A stretch of 64,000 nucleotides of DNA from Variovorax sp. V213 (GTDB taxonomy: Bacteria; Pseudomonadota; Gammaproteobacteria; Burkholderiales; Burkholderiaceae_C): positions 372,001-436,000 of the forward strand of contig NZ_AP028665.1 in NCBI RefSeq assembly GCF_041154455.1, in the 5' to 3' direction. Under the pieces are notes generated by a model. It had not been told where the DNA came from, did not search any database, and was given only the letters and a program-made list of their open reading frames with translations. The translations under genes and the position numbers were made by a program. This document shows positions 44,228 through 55,321 of this stretch, piece after piece; within the stretch, counting starts at the first letter, position 1, and each line of letters opens with the position of its first letter.

Positions 44228-44419
44228 ATGTCCAGGCTTCTTGTCCCATCCAACTTCGACAAACTCGGCGAGCCGCGTGAAGATCGCCCGCCGGCGGAAC
44301 GCGTCATCGAGGGCGATGTCGTATGCCGCACCTCGGACATCGACATATCAACTGCCTTTTCGCGTTCAAGCCTGCCCGCGCCCTGCACGCACCGGTGGAC
44401 GAAATGGCGCAGCACCTGA
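44228..44419 (+). pseudogene. Truncated cupin (DUF861-like) remnant
   Basis: The short frame begins MSRLLVPSNFDKLGEP and continues REDRPPAERVIEGD, which looks like the start of a DUF861-type cupin often found beside amine-oxidising operons. After about 40 residues the similarity stops and the frame runs into the GNAT gene region. The rest of the cupin appears to have been deleted. Identification rests on pattern memory alone. Confidence 0.45.
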
Positions 44420-45258
44420 CCGCGCTGCGCGCCGATCACCTGCCGGACGCGGTCAGGCAATCCGCCGCACTTGGATGGCCCTACCGGGAGGCCGACTGGC
44501 GCTTCGCCTTCGATCTCGGCAGCGGCTTCGCGGTGGAAGCTGATGGCCGCCTGGTGGGCACGGCGATGTGGTGGCCCTATGGCGAGACCCATGCCTCGGT
44601 GGGCATGATCATCGTCGACCCGGGCATGCAGGGGCGGGGCCTGGGGCGTGCCTTGATGGGAAAGCTGCTCCACGAGGCGCGCAGCCGCACGGTTTTCCTG
44701 AACGCCACCCAGGAAGGGCTCCCGCTCTACACGCAGCTCGGGTTCGTCGCCCGCGGACAGGTGTTCCAGCATCAGGCCATATGGCCCGCGGAAACCGTTC
44801 TAGCCAACGCACCGGCGGGCGTACGTCCCATGCAGGCAGCAGATGACCAGAGGGTGCGCCGGTTGGACCTGGCCGCCACGAAGATGGACCGGACAGCATT
44901 GCTGGATGCCTTGTTTGCAGCCGGGACGGCGATGGTCATCGATCGCGGCGCCGGTGTGTCGGCCTACGCCTGCGCGCGGGAATTTGGACATGGCGTGGTG
45001 ATCGGTCCGGTGGTCGCCACGGGAGCAGATGGTGCTGCCGATGCGATGGACCTCATCGCCGCACTCGCCGACCGAGCCCGCGGCCGGTTCGTTCGCATCG
45101 ACGTGACCGAGAGCAGTGGTCTGTCTGCGTGGCTGACCGAAACAGGGCTGCCCTGCGTCGGACATGCAGTGTCCATGGTGCGCGACATCCAGGCTCGCGC
45201 GATGGATGCCGATGCGGACGTGCGCCTGTTCGCCCTTTCCAACCAGTCGTTCGGCTGA
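44404..45258 (+). CDS. GNAT family N-acetyltransferase
   Basis: The 284-residue protein has an N-terminal GNAT domain with acetyl-CoA motif A visible as VGMIIVDPGMQGRGLGRALM and motif B near LYTQLGFVARGQVF. A second, divergent GNAT-like half (about 140-284) includes AFGTAM-type strands and FVRIDVTESSGLSAWLTETG. I take MAQHLTALRADHLPDA as the start because it matches how such domains begin. It precedes the FAD oxidoreductase by about 50 bp and may share its transcript. Confidence 0.82.
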   Translation: MAQHLTALRADHLPDAVRQSAALGWPYREADWRFAFDLGSGFAVEADGRLVGTAMWWPYGETHASVGMIIVDPGMQGRGLGRALMGKLLHEARSRTVFLNATQEGLPLYTQLGFVARGQVFQHQAIWPAETVLANAPAGVRPMQAADDQRVRRLDLAATKMDRTALLDALFAAGTAMVIDRGAGVSAYACAREFGHGVVIGPVVATGADGAADAMDLIAALADRARGRFVRIDVTESSGLSAWLTETGLPCVGHAVSMVRDIQARAMDADADVRLFALSNQSFG

Positions 45259-45309
45259 CTCGCCGGCTCGTTCCCCCAATGCATCCCCCGAGATGATGAA
45301 AGTTTGTTC

Positions 45310-46587
45310 ATGAAACTGATGCCCTACTGGCTCGATACCTCGCCCAAATTCGCCGGTGGCCAGACCGAGGCGCCCAGCGGCGACGTCGATGTGGCGGTGG
45401 TGGGTGCGGGCTTTACCGGTTTGTCCGCGGCAATCGCACTGGCGAAGAAAGGCGCAAGCGTCGCAGTGTTCGACGCGGGAGCTGTGGGCCATGCCGCTTC
45501 CGGCCGCAACGGCGGCATGTGCAACAACGGCTTCGCGCAGGACTATTGCGCTTTGTCGAACAGACTCGGGCGAGAGCGCGCCAACATGCTCTATCGCGCT
45601 TTCGACGCGGGTGTTTGCAAAGTGGAGTCGCTGATCGCGGAAGAAGGCATCGACTGTGATTTCAAGCGTGTCGGCAAGCTCAAGCTCGCTGCCAAGCCAG
45701 AGCACTACGACAAGCTGGCCCGCTCGCAGGCACTGATGGAGAAGGAATGCGATCCCGATACCCATATGGTGACCCGGGCAGAACTGCGCAGCGAGATCGG
45801 GTCGGATCAGTATTTCGGTGGTCTGGTCTTCGGCAAGAGCGCAGGCATGCACGTGGGCCGCTATGGTCACGGCCTTGCCGTGGCGGCAGCGAAGCGCGGC
45901 GTGCGCATCTATGAGAACGCGCCGGTCGTCGGCCTCAAACGCCAGACCGGTTCGGTGCATCGAGTCGAAACACCCCATGGCAGCATCCGCGCCAAGCAGG
46001 TGCTGCTTGCGACCGGTACGTCGGCCGTGGGGCCATTGGCATGGTTCCGCCGTCGCATCGTGCCCGTGGGTGCATTCATCATCGTGACCGAACCGCTGTC
46101 GGTCGAAGTGCTCGATCGGCTGACGCCGAGGCGCCGAATGACGACGGACACGAAGAACTTCGTCAACTACTTCCGTGTGACGCCAGACAACCGCCTGCTG
46201 TTCGGTGGCCGCGCGCGTTTCGCGGCGACCAACCCCAAGTCGGACATCAAAAGCGGCGCCATCCTGCAACGATCACTCGTGGAAGTCTTCCCCGAGCTGA
46301 GAGATACCCGTATCGACTACTGCTGGGGCGGCATGGTCGACATGACGCGCGACCGCTTGCCGCGCGCCGGAGAGCGCAACGGCCTCTTCTATTCCATGGG
46401 CTACAGCGGGCACGGAACCCACATGTCGACCTACATGGGCGCGATCATGGCCGAGGTGCTGGATGGCCGCGCCGACCTGAACCCATGGCGGGATTTCGAC
46501 TGGCCGGCGATCCCCGGCCATTTCGGCAAGCCATGGTTTCTTCCCATCGTCGGCGCTTACTACCGCTTTCAGGATCTGGTGCGCTGA
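45310..46587 (+). CDS. FAD-dependent amine oxidoreductase (DAO family, PuuB-like)
   Basis: The 425-residue DAO-fold oxidase has VDVAVVGAGFTGLSAAIALAK for the FAD Rossmann motif, then HAASGRNGGMCNNGF, the hallmark of gamma-glutamylputrescine oxidase-like enzymes, and a C-terminal YSMGYSGHGTHMSTYMG. These oxidise amines or N-methyl groups with oxygen. The ATG at 45310 is preferred over a TTG 6 bp earlier. It lies after a GNAT gene and a cupin remnant, a context consistent with polyamine or amine use. Confidence 0.9.
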   Translation: MKLMPYWLDTSPKFAGGQTEAPSGDVDVAVVGAGFTGLSAAIALAKKGASVAVFDAGAVGHAASGRNGGMCNNGFAQDYCALSNRLGRERANMLYRAFDAGVCKVESLIAEEGIDCDFKRVGKLKLAAKPEHYDKLARSQALMEKECDPDTHMVTRAELRSEIGSDQYFGGLVFGKSAGMHVGRYGHGLAVAAAKRGVRIYENAPVVGLKRQTGSVHRVETPHGSIRAKQVLLATGTSAVGPLAWFRRRIVPVGAFIIVTEPLSVEVLDRLTPRRRMTTDTKNFVNYFRVTPDNRLLFGGRARFAATNPKSDIKSGAILQRSLVEVFPELRDTRIDYCWGGMVDMTRDRLPRAGERNGLFYSMGYSGHGTHMSTYMGAIMAEVLDGRADLNPWRDFDWPAIPGHFGKPWFLPIVGAYYRFQDLVR

Positions 46588-46609
46588 GAGAAGGAACAGG
46601 TGGCAAGGA

Positions 46610-46640
46610 CCGCTCCCGACCCCTCCCGGGATCGGAGCGG
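46610..46640. terminator. Bidirectional hairpin between convergent genes
   Basis: CCGCTCCCGA (46610-46619) pairs with TCGGAGCGG (46632-46640) with one bulged C, between the convergent FAD oxidoreductase and icd stops. The position fits a terminator serving both directions. There is no long T-tract. Confidence 0.45.
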
Positions 46641-46666
46641 CGGGCCCTGGCCGCGTCCTGCCCTCC

Positions 46667-48904
<2,238 letters not shown>

Positions 48905-49178
48905 GGTGGCTTTCGGGCGGGCTGAACAACAACGCAATGTCACGAGATGGACGGCGGGCGAACGGGCGCAAACTCTAACAAAGTTGAGGCCCGGCGTGCA
49001 CGGCGTGGGGACTTGGGCCGTGGATCGCAGCCGATGAGCGCGCCAATTTCCCCGATCCCACAACGATATTGCGCATCAAGAAACGCAGGCAATGGCCAGA
49101 TGCGCCTGGCGCTCTGCGGGCAGCGTCCGCATCTGAGCGTCGGCCCGAACTGGGCCCGTAGCGGCGGCGGGATCTCGC

Positions 49179-51041
49179 TCACGCTGCGACGCGTTGCGTC
49201 CAGCGCAGCGACACCCAGGTGCCTTCGCCGCGGCGGCTCTCGATGCGAAGCCGCGCGCCGATCGCATCGGCCTGCTCACGCAGTCCCACGATTCCGTAGT
49301 GCCCTGCTGCGCCCGCGCTCGGCTCGAAGCCGATGCCGTCGTCGCCGATCTCCAATTCCACGTCGTCGTTCGCAACACGCTGCAGGCGGATCAGGAGTCG
49401 CCGCGCGCCCGCGTGGCGTTCGACGTTGCGCAGCACTTCCTCGCACATGTGGAACACGGTCTCCGCCGGCTCGGCCGCCAGGGCAGACAAAGCGGGTTCG
49501 ATCTGGCAGTCGAGCTCGATGCCGGAGCGCTCGCTCAGGTTCCTGGCCAACTCGGCCAGCGCCGCACCCAGCCCGATGTCGCGCACCGGGTTGCTGCGCA
49601 GCTGGTCGATCGCGCGGCGTGCCTCGTCCAGCCCGTCGCGCGCCGCGCGCTCGGCCCGGACGAGCTCGTCCGGCAGCGCATCGGGCCGGCTGGATGCCAG
49701 GCGTTTGAGCACACGGATCTCGGTGAGCATCGCCATCATGGAATGCGCCAGCGTGTCGTGCAGCCCGCGCGCCAAGCGCAGGCGCTCGCGCACCACTGCG
49801 GCATCGCGCGACTCCTGCGCCAGCCGGCTGATCTCCTCGGTGCGCTGCCGCACGCGTTCGTCCAGCTCGGCATTGAGCCGGCGCAACTCGTCGCGTTCGC
49901 GCTGCAGCGTGTCCAGCAATCGGTCGAGCGCGCTGCCCAGCCGCGCGGCCTCGTCGGCACCTTGCGGAACCTCGATGCGCGTCGCGTTCCCGGCCAGCAC
50001 TGCGTCGGCCGAATGGGCGATCACGCTCACGCGCCGCGTGAGGCGGCGCGCCATGATGATGCCGGCGACGGCGGCGGCCAGTCCCAGCAGGCTCAGCACG
50101 ATCGAGATGCGCCATTCGATGGCGGTCGCGAAGGCCGCGACCGATTCGACCGGCTGGATCACCACGGCCTGCCAGCCGAGCCGGCGCAGCGTTCCGTCGC
50201 GGGCGTTGGGTGGAGACGCGATCAGGTAGGGCCGGTTGTCCAGGAGCCGCCTTGTCCGGATGCGCGTGGGCAGATCGGATCCGTCGTTCCCCAGGCCGGC
50301 GACGACGGGATCGAAGGGCGTCACCGGATCGCCGACATCCTGCCAGCGCTTCTCCAGAAGGGCACTCGGCCCGTGGCGCACGATGCCGTCGCGGTCGATC
50401 AGCAGCCATTCGCCCGGCGAGGCGCGGATCTCGGCCACCATCTTCTGCACCCAGCTCCAGCTCAGGTTCGCGGCGACGACGCCGATGATCGCCCCGTCGG
50501 CATTGCGCACCGGCGCGGTGAGCTTCAGGAAGCGTTCGCGCGGCGAGCGGCCTTCCTCGATCCATGCGGCGTCCAGGCCTTGCGAGATCCATGCGTGCTG
50601 ATTGACGTTCTGGCCGACCACCTGCTCGTCGGTCGCTGCGACGATGAAGCCATCGGCATCGGTCACCGCCAGCCAGATCAGGTCTGGAACGCCGCGGCGT
50701 ACCGCTTCGAGCGATCGCTTCAGGCGTGCGCCTTCGCTGTGCTGCACGTCCTCCGACAGCATGGATGCCACCACGCTGACCGCCTGCAGGCGCAGCAGCA
50801 GTGCGGTGTCGAGCTCGGCATTGACATGTTCGGCCGCGGCTTCCAGGCGCTGGCCGTGCTGCTCGAGCAGCGTCGCACGCACGAAGCCGCGCAGCCACAG
50901 GTTGGCCACGAGCGCCAGGCACAAGGTGAGCGCAATCAGCAGCCAGCCGATCGCGGCGGCCATGGAGCGCCGTGGATCGATGCGGCGTGCGAGGTTCATT
51001 GGCAGCGCATTCTCGCAAACGGCAGCCATGACTTTCGGCAT
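49179..51041 (-). CDS. Membrane sensor histidine kinase (NarX/LuxR-type partner)
   Basis: The 620-residue kinase has a first membrane helix (IGWLLIALTLCLALVANLWL), a large periplasmic Cache-like sensor (about 55-325, with ISQGLDAAWIEEGRSP and TAPVRNADGAIIGVVAANL), a second helix (VLSLLGLAAAVAGIIMA), HAMP, a HisKA_3 domain with RLARGLHDTLAHSMMAM, and a HATPase (LRNVERHAGARR, GHYGIVGLREQADAIG). This class pairs with NarL-type regulators. The matching regulator is probably the one at 52762-53517, on the far side of the oxalate/formate-type carrier. AGGGGAAC supports the start at 51041. Confidence 0.92.
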   Translation of the reverse strand: MPKVMAAVCENALPMNLARRIDPRRSMAAAIGWLLIALTLCLALVANLWLRGFVRATLLEQHGQRLEAAAEHVNAELDTALLLRLQAVSVVASMLSEDVQHSEGARLKRSLEAVRRGVPDLIWLAVTDADGFIVAATDEQVVGQNVNQHAWISQGLDAAWIEEGRSPRERFLKLTAPVRNADGAIIGVVAANLSWSWVQKMVAEIRASPGEWLLIDRDGIVRHGPSALLEKRWQDVGDPVTPFDPVVAGLGNDGSDLPTRIRTRRLLDNRPYLIASPPNARDGTLRRLGWQAVVIQPVESVAAFATAIEWRISIVLSLLGLAAAVAGIIMARRLTRRVSVIAHSADAVLAGNATRIEVPQGADEAARLGSALDRLLDTLQRERDELRRLNAELDERVRQRTEEISRLAQESRDAAVVRERLRLARGLHDTLAHSMMAMLTEIRVLKRLASSRPDALPDELVRAERAARDGLDEARRAIDQLRSNPVRDIGLGAALAELARNLSERSGIELDCQIEPALSALAAEPAETVFHMCEEVLRNVERHAGARRLLIRLQRVANDDVELEIGDDGIGFEPSAGAAGHYGIVGLREQADAIGARLRIESRRGEGTWVSLRWTQRVAA

Positions 51042-51223
51042 GGGGAGTTCCCCTGAGCTCTCGGGGTTTGTCTCGATCCGCCGCGTGACTTCCGGCAGGC
51101 GCGCCGGCGGCGGTTTGCGGCAACAGTTGCACCCATCGCGATCCGTGCCCGCAGCGCGACCGATTCCCAACCCTGAACGTGCCGCGACGCGATCGGCGCG
51201 ACAACGAAATGGAGACGAAGCGA

Positions 51224-52573
51224 ATGAACCCCACTTCCCTGACCCAGACCGCATCCGGCGCGCCGCCGCGCTTGTTCGACAACCGCTGGCTGCAGCTGGC
51301 TGTCGGCATCGTCTGCATGATCGCCACTGCCAACATCCAGTACGCATGGACCTTGTTCGTGCCGGAAATCCAGGGCAAGTTCGGCTGGGAGCGCGCGTCG
51401 ATCCAGATCGCCTTCACCATCTTCGTGCTGGTGCAGACCTGGCTCGCGCCGATCGAGGGCTATTTCATCGACAAGTTCGGACCGCGCCTCATCGTGGCCT
51501 TCGGCGCGCTGTTCATCGGCGCGGCCTGGGTCGTCAATTCGCAGGCGACGACGCTGATGGGCTTCTACATCGGCGCGGCCATCGGCGGCATCGGCGTGGG
51601 ATCGATCTACGCCACCTGCATCAACAACGCGCTCAAATGGTTCCCCGACCGGCGCGGCCTGGCGGTGGGCCTGACGGCAGGCGGCTATGGCGCCGGCTCG
51701 GCCGCCACCATCCTGCCGATCGCCGCGATGATCGAATCCTCGGGCTTCCAGCAGGCCTTCCTGTTCTTCGGCCTGCTGCAGGGCACGCTGGCCTTCCTCG
51801 CGGCCTGGTTCCTGCGCGCGCCCAAGGGCGACGAAGTGCGTGCCTCGACCAAGGTCATGCAGAGCCGGCGCGACTACACGCTGGGCGAAGCGCTTCGCAC
51901 GCCGCTGTTCTGGCTGATGATCGTGATGTTCTCCTGCGTCGTCACCGGCGGCATGATGGCCGTGGCCCAACTGGGCGTGATCGCACAGGACCTGGGCGTG
52001 AAGAACTTCAAGGTGGACCTGTACTTCGTCACCATGGCCGCACTGCCGCTGGCCCTGATGCTCGACCGCGTCATGAATGGCATCTCGCGCCCGCTGTTCG
52101 GCTGGGTGTCCGACCACATCGGCCGCGAGAAGACGATGGTGATCGCCTTCACGCTGGAAGGCCTGGGCATCATTGCGCTGGGCTACTTCGGCCACAACCC
52201 GTGGGCCTTCCTGATCCTGTCGGGCGTGGTCTTCCTGGCCTGGGGCGAGGTGTATTCGCTGTTCTCCGCACTGGCGGGCGACGCCTTCGGCACCAAGCAC
52301 ATCGGCAAGATCTATGGTGTGCTGTACTGCGCCAAGGGCGTTGGCGCGCTGTTCGTGCCGCTCGGCAACCTGATGATGGAGGCCACCGGCACCTGGTCGA
52401 CCGTGCTCTACACGGTGGCGGGCCTGGACTTGTTCGCCGCGTTCCTGGCAATCGTCGCTCTGCGGCCGGTGCTGGCCAGGCACACGGCCGGCAACGCTGC
52501 CGCGTCGCATGCGCCTTCGCCAGCGCCTGAGCTCGCAATGCCTGGGCTCTCGCCCGCAGGCCGCACGGCCTGA
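51224..52573 (+). CDS. oxlT: Oxalate/formate antiporter-like MFS transporter
   Basis: The 449-residue MFS carrier of the oxalate:formate antiporter family has NIQYAWTLFVPEIQGKFGW, YFIDKFGPRLIVAFGALFI, the family-typical IYATCINNALKWFPDRRG, and a later SRPLFGWVSDHIGREKTM. About twelve helices are present and the length is normal. GGAG at 51211-51214 fits the MNPTSL start; an upstream ATG at 51209 is the alternative. It is divergent from a sensor kinase and followed by a NarL-type regulator, so oxalate- or carboxylate-responsive control is likely. Confidence 0.88.
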   Translation: MNPTSLTQTASGAPPRLFDNRWLQLAVGIVCMIATANIQYAWTLFVPEIQGKFGWERASIQIAFTIFVLVQTWLAPIEGYFIDKFGPRLIVAFGALFIGAAWVVNSQATTLMGFYIGAAIGGIGVGSIYATCINNALKWFPDRRGLAVGLTAGGYGAGSAATILPIAAMIESSGFQQAFLFFGLLQGTLAFLAAWFLRAPKGDEVRASTKVMQSRRDYTLGEALRTPLFWLMIVMFSCVVTGGMMAVAQLGVIAQDLGVKNFKVDLYFVTMAALPLALMLDRVMNGISRPLFGWVSDHIGREKTMVIAFTLEGLGIIALGYFGHNPWAFLILSGVVFLAWGEVYSLFSALAGDAFGTKHIGKIYGVLYCAKGVGALFVPLGNLMMEATGTWSTVLYTVAGLDLFAAFLAIVALRPVLARHTAGNAAASHAPSPAPELAMPGLSPAGRTA

Positions 52574-52600
52574 CCAGCGCCGCTGCCAAATCCAGCGCAC

Positions 52601-52740
52601 CCGTGGAACCGGCTTTGCCGGGCCACGGGTGCGCCCCCTTGAGGGGGGAAGAGCTACACGAAGTGAGCGAGATCGGGGGTGGGACATGCCCCCGTGGAAC
52701 CGGCTTTGCCGGGCCACCGGGTGCGCTCCCTTTGGGGGAG
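52601..52740. repeat. Two REP-like hairpin repeats
   Basis: Two near-identical units lie between the convergent oxlT-like and response regulator genes. Each holds GTGGAACCGGCTTTGCCGG followed by GCCAC, which folds into a hairpin (GTGG...CCAC outer, CCGGC...GCCGG inner, loop TTT), then a C-run/G-run pair (CCCCCTTGAGGGGG-like). Copies start near 52601 and 52692. They resemble the intergenic palindromic repeats common in Comamonadaceae genomes and may also end transcription. Confidence 0.7.
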
Positions 52741-52761
52741 GCGCGGGGGGCGCTTCGGGGG

Positions 52762-53517
52762 TTACTTCTTCAACACCAGCACCGCCAGTTCGGTGCGGGT
52801 GTTCGCGTGAAGCTTTTGCATGATCCGGCTGACGTGGTTCTTCGCCGTTCCCTCGGCCACGTTGAGCGTCGTGGCGATCTGGCGATTGCCATAGCCCTTG
52901 GCGATCAGTTCGAGCACGGCGGCCTCGCGTTCGGTCAGCCGTTTGGTCGCATCGGGCTGCAATGGCTCGCCGGATGCGGCGGCCTGCGGCGGCGCGGTAC
53001 GGACATCGGGCACCGGCGCAGGTTGCGGCTCCTGCGCGACGCGATCGGCCAGCAGCCGGAACTGGTCCATCACCTTGCGCGCGATCTGCGGCGTCAGCCG
53101 CGATTCGCCGCGATGCACCGCCCGGACGGTGTCCATCACCTCTTCTTCCGAAGCGTCCTTGAGCAGGTAGGCCTGCGCGCCGGCACGCACCGCGTCGAAG
53201 ACCAGATCGTCGCGGTCGAAGGTGGTCAGCACCATCACGCGCGTGTGCGGCAAGGCGGCCGAGATCTCGCGCGTCGCGAGCACGCCGCCCTTGCGCGGCA
53301 TGTGCAGATCCATCAGCACCACGTCGGGCAGCAGGCGGCGGGCCAACTCCACGGCTTCCACGCCGTCGGCCGCCTGGCCGACGACCTCGATGTCCGGCGC
53401 GGCGTCCAGCAGCATGGCCATGCCGCGGCGGATCAGCGCCTGGTCGTCGGCGATCAGCACGCGGATCCGCGGCGCGGCATGCGGGATGGGGAACGACGGT
53501 TCGGCAATGGTGCTCAT
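52762..53517 (-). CDS. NarL/FixJ family response regulator
   Basis: The 251-residue regulator has a receiver domain (RIRVLIADDQALIRRGMAML, phospho-Asp in VVLMDLHMPRKGG, Lys in AQAYLLKDASEEE), a Pro/Ala-rich linker and a LuxR-type output domain (LTEREAAVLELIAKGYGN, VAEGTAKNHVSRIMQKL). Its ATG overlaps the stop of the upstream AraC gene by 4 bp, so the two are translationally coupled. It is the likely partner of the kinase at 49179-51041. Confidence 0.94.
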   Translation of the reverse strand: MSTIAEPSFPIPHAAPRIRVLIADDQALIRRGMAMLLDAAPDIEVVGQAADGVEAVELARRLLPDVVLMDLHMPRKGGVLATREISAALPHTRVMVLTTFDRDDLVFDAVRAGAQAYLLKDASEEEVMDTVRAVHRGESRLTPQIARKVMDQFRLLADRVAQEPQPAPVPDVRTAPPQAAASGEPLQPDATKRLTEREAAVLELIAKGYGNRQIATTLNVAEGTAKNHVSRIMQKLHANTRTELAVLVLKK

Positions 53518-54362
53518 GGCAAGGCCGATTGTGCTCCGAGGCGGCTCGAACGCAGCGACATCGGGACCCTCTCCGGCCCGACCAGGTAGTTGCCCGGCGT
53601 CACGCCAAAGCAGCGGCGAAACCATCTGGAGAAATGGGCTTGGTCCGCGAAACCGCATTGCGCCGCCACCTCGGCGGGCGAGTTGCCCTCGCGCAGCATG
53701 GCCTTGGCGCGGCCGATGCGCGCGAGCCGCGCATAGTGGGCCGGTGTCATGCCGACGGCCGAGCGGAACAGACGATGGAAGTGTTCGCGCGACACGCCCA
53801 ATCGTTGAGCGAGCGAAGCGGGGGCCATGCGGCAGGCGTCCTCCGTCGCCAGGGCCTCGCAGACGGATTCGACGCGGGCGTCGCCCGGCAGGCGCTTGAG
53901 CGGCACGCGCTCTGTCCCGGTCTGCGAGCGCAGGATCTGTTCGAGAAGACTGGCGACTTCCGCCCCGTCTTTCGATTGCGCCGCCGCAGCCAATGCACGG
54001 GCTGCGCGTTCGTTCTTCCAGACCCGCTCACGCAGCACGCCGCGCTCGGCGGGTGGCCATGCAAGGCGCGCACCGACCCAGGCATGCGGCACATACAGCA
54101 TCACCATCCGAAAGCCCTGCGCGCTGACACCCGCCGTGTGCAGCATGAACGGCGCCATCAGCACGAGGTCGCCGGCTTGCGCCACATGCCATTCACCGGC
54201 GCACGTGAACTCGCAGCGGCCCTCGAGAACGGCGCCCACGCTCCACTCGGCATGCCAGTGCAGCTCGAAGTGCGCCCTGGGATCGGACGCGAACATCGCC
54301 TCGACTTGCACGCCGTCTTCCATCGGCAGGCCGATCACGTGCGAGGGGGTGGAGAAGTTCAT
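53514..54362 (-). CDS. AraC family regulator with cupin sensor
   Basis: The 282-residue regulator has an N-terminal cupin (FELHWHAEWSVGAVLEGRCEF, then LVLMAPFMLHTAGVSA) and a C-terminal AraC DNA-binding domain with LAQRLGVSREHFHRLFRSA and CGFADQAHFSRWFRRCFG. It is followed with a 4-bp overlap by the response regulator gene and preceded by an acetoacetate decarboxylase-like gene 28 bp away, making a three-gene leftward unit. Confidence 0.92.
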   Translation of the reverse strand: MNFSTPSHVIGLPMEDGVQVEAMFASDPRAHFELHWHAEWSVGAVLEGRCEFTCAGEWHVAQAGDLVLMAPFMLHTAGVSAQGFRMVMLYVPHAWVGARLAWPPAERGVLRERVWKNERAARALAAAAQSKDGAEVASLLEQILRSQTGTERVPLKRLPGDARVESVCEALATEDACRMAPASLAQRLGVSREHFHRLFRSAVGMTPAHYARLARIGRAKAMLREGNSPAEVAAQCGFADQAHFSRWFRRCFGVTPGNYLVGPERVPMSLRSSRLGAQSALP

Positions 54363-54390
54363 TCTCCGAAGGGTAGCGCCGTCGGCGCCC

Positions 54391-55170
54391 TCACGCGGCC
54401 AGCGCACCGCGAACCGTGATGCCCATCCAACCCGCGCTGGCCTGCGTCGCTTCCACCCGTCCGAGCAGTGAGAGTTCTTCCACCGGGTGTTCGTGAAACT
54501 GCAGCGTCGCCCTGCCCTGCGTCCAGCCCGATTCGACGCGGTCCACGATGTCGGCGCGCAGGTAGCGCGCAGCCGCGGGGATCCCGGGCTGGGTCAGGTC
54601 GGGCCAGCCCACCGCGCCGATCGTCGGCGCGCCGAGAAAGCCCAGGCGCCCGGTTGTCTCGCCGGTCAGCGTGACCGCGGCATCGACCAGCCGGCGCTCC
54701 TTCACGCTGAGGCTCGCACCGAGCCGGCTGCCTTCGGACAACGGCGCGGCCGCCGGGTGCACCAGGGGCAGGCTGCGGGTCAACCAGGTCTGCCCGATCT
54801 TCTTGGGCCAGCCCTGAAGCCAGCCGCGCAGCAATGAAATGTCCTGGTCGACGTAGATCAGGGGACAGTAAAAGCGCGCATCGGCGCCTTGCCTTGGCGC
54901 GATCTCGAGCACCACGATGGTCTCGCGGTACTGCGCATAGACGGGGTCGAGCAGTTCCTGCCCGTCGCTGCCGCAGGCCTGCCAGTCGGCGAAATGAACG
55001 CAGCCCTTGCCGGTGGGCACGCCAAGGTCAGGCGGCACCAGCGCCGCGCCAAGCGCGGCGTCGAAGGCGAATTCCACGTTGACGAGCCAGCCGGCGTAGT
55101 ACCAGGGCGGTGCTTGCACAAGGGCGCTGCGGCCGGAGGAAGTGAAAGGCGGTGTGAAGGACGGCGGCAT
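54391..55170 (-). CDS. Acetoacetate decarboxylase family protein
   Basis: The 259-residue protein has PPWYYAGWLVNVEFAFD, then RFYCPLIYVDQDISLLRGW and the segment GWPKKIGQTWL. The last aligns with the Schiff-base lysine region (GYPKK-like) of acetoacetate decarboxylases. Homologues include true decarboxylases and secondary-metabolism dehydratases/aldolases, so the reaction is uncertain. It leads the leftward unit with the AraC and response regulator genes. The start MPPSFTPP was chosen for its fit to the family. Confidence 0.85.
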   Translation of the reverse strand: MPPSFTPPFTSSGRSALVQAPPWYYAGWLVNVEFAFDAALGAALVPPDLGVPTGKGCVHFADWQACGSDGQELLDPVYAQYRETIVVLEIAPRQGADARFYCPLIYVDQDISLLRGWLQGWPKKIGQTWLTRSLPLVHPAAAPLSEGSRLGASLSVKERRLVDAAVTLTGETTGRLGFLGAPTIGAVGWPDLTQPGIPAAARYLRADIVDRVESGWTQGRATLQFHEHPVEELSLLGRVEATQASAGWMGITVRGALAA

Positions 55171-55321
55171 CGGTTTTGTGCGAGTTGGAGAAGTCAACGC
55201 CGCACGATAGGACCGCGAAGTCCGCCCGTCTTGTACGCCAGTGATCTGCACCCGCGACGGGGGGCGGGGCGGCACGCGCGGGCACCATTCCGAGAAGTGA
55301 TCGCAAACTTACACAACAGGC

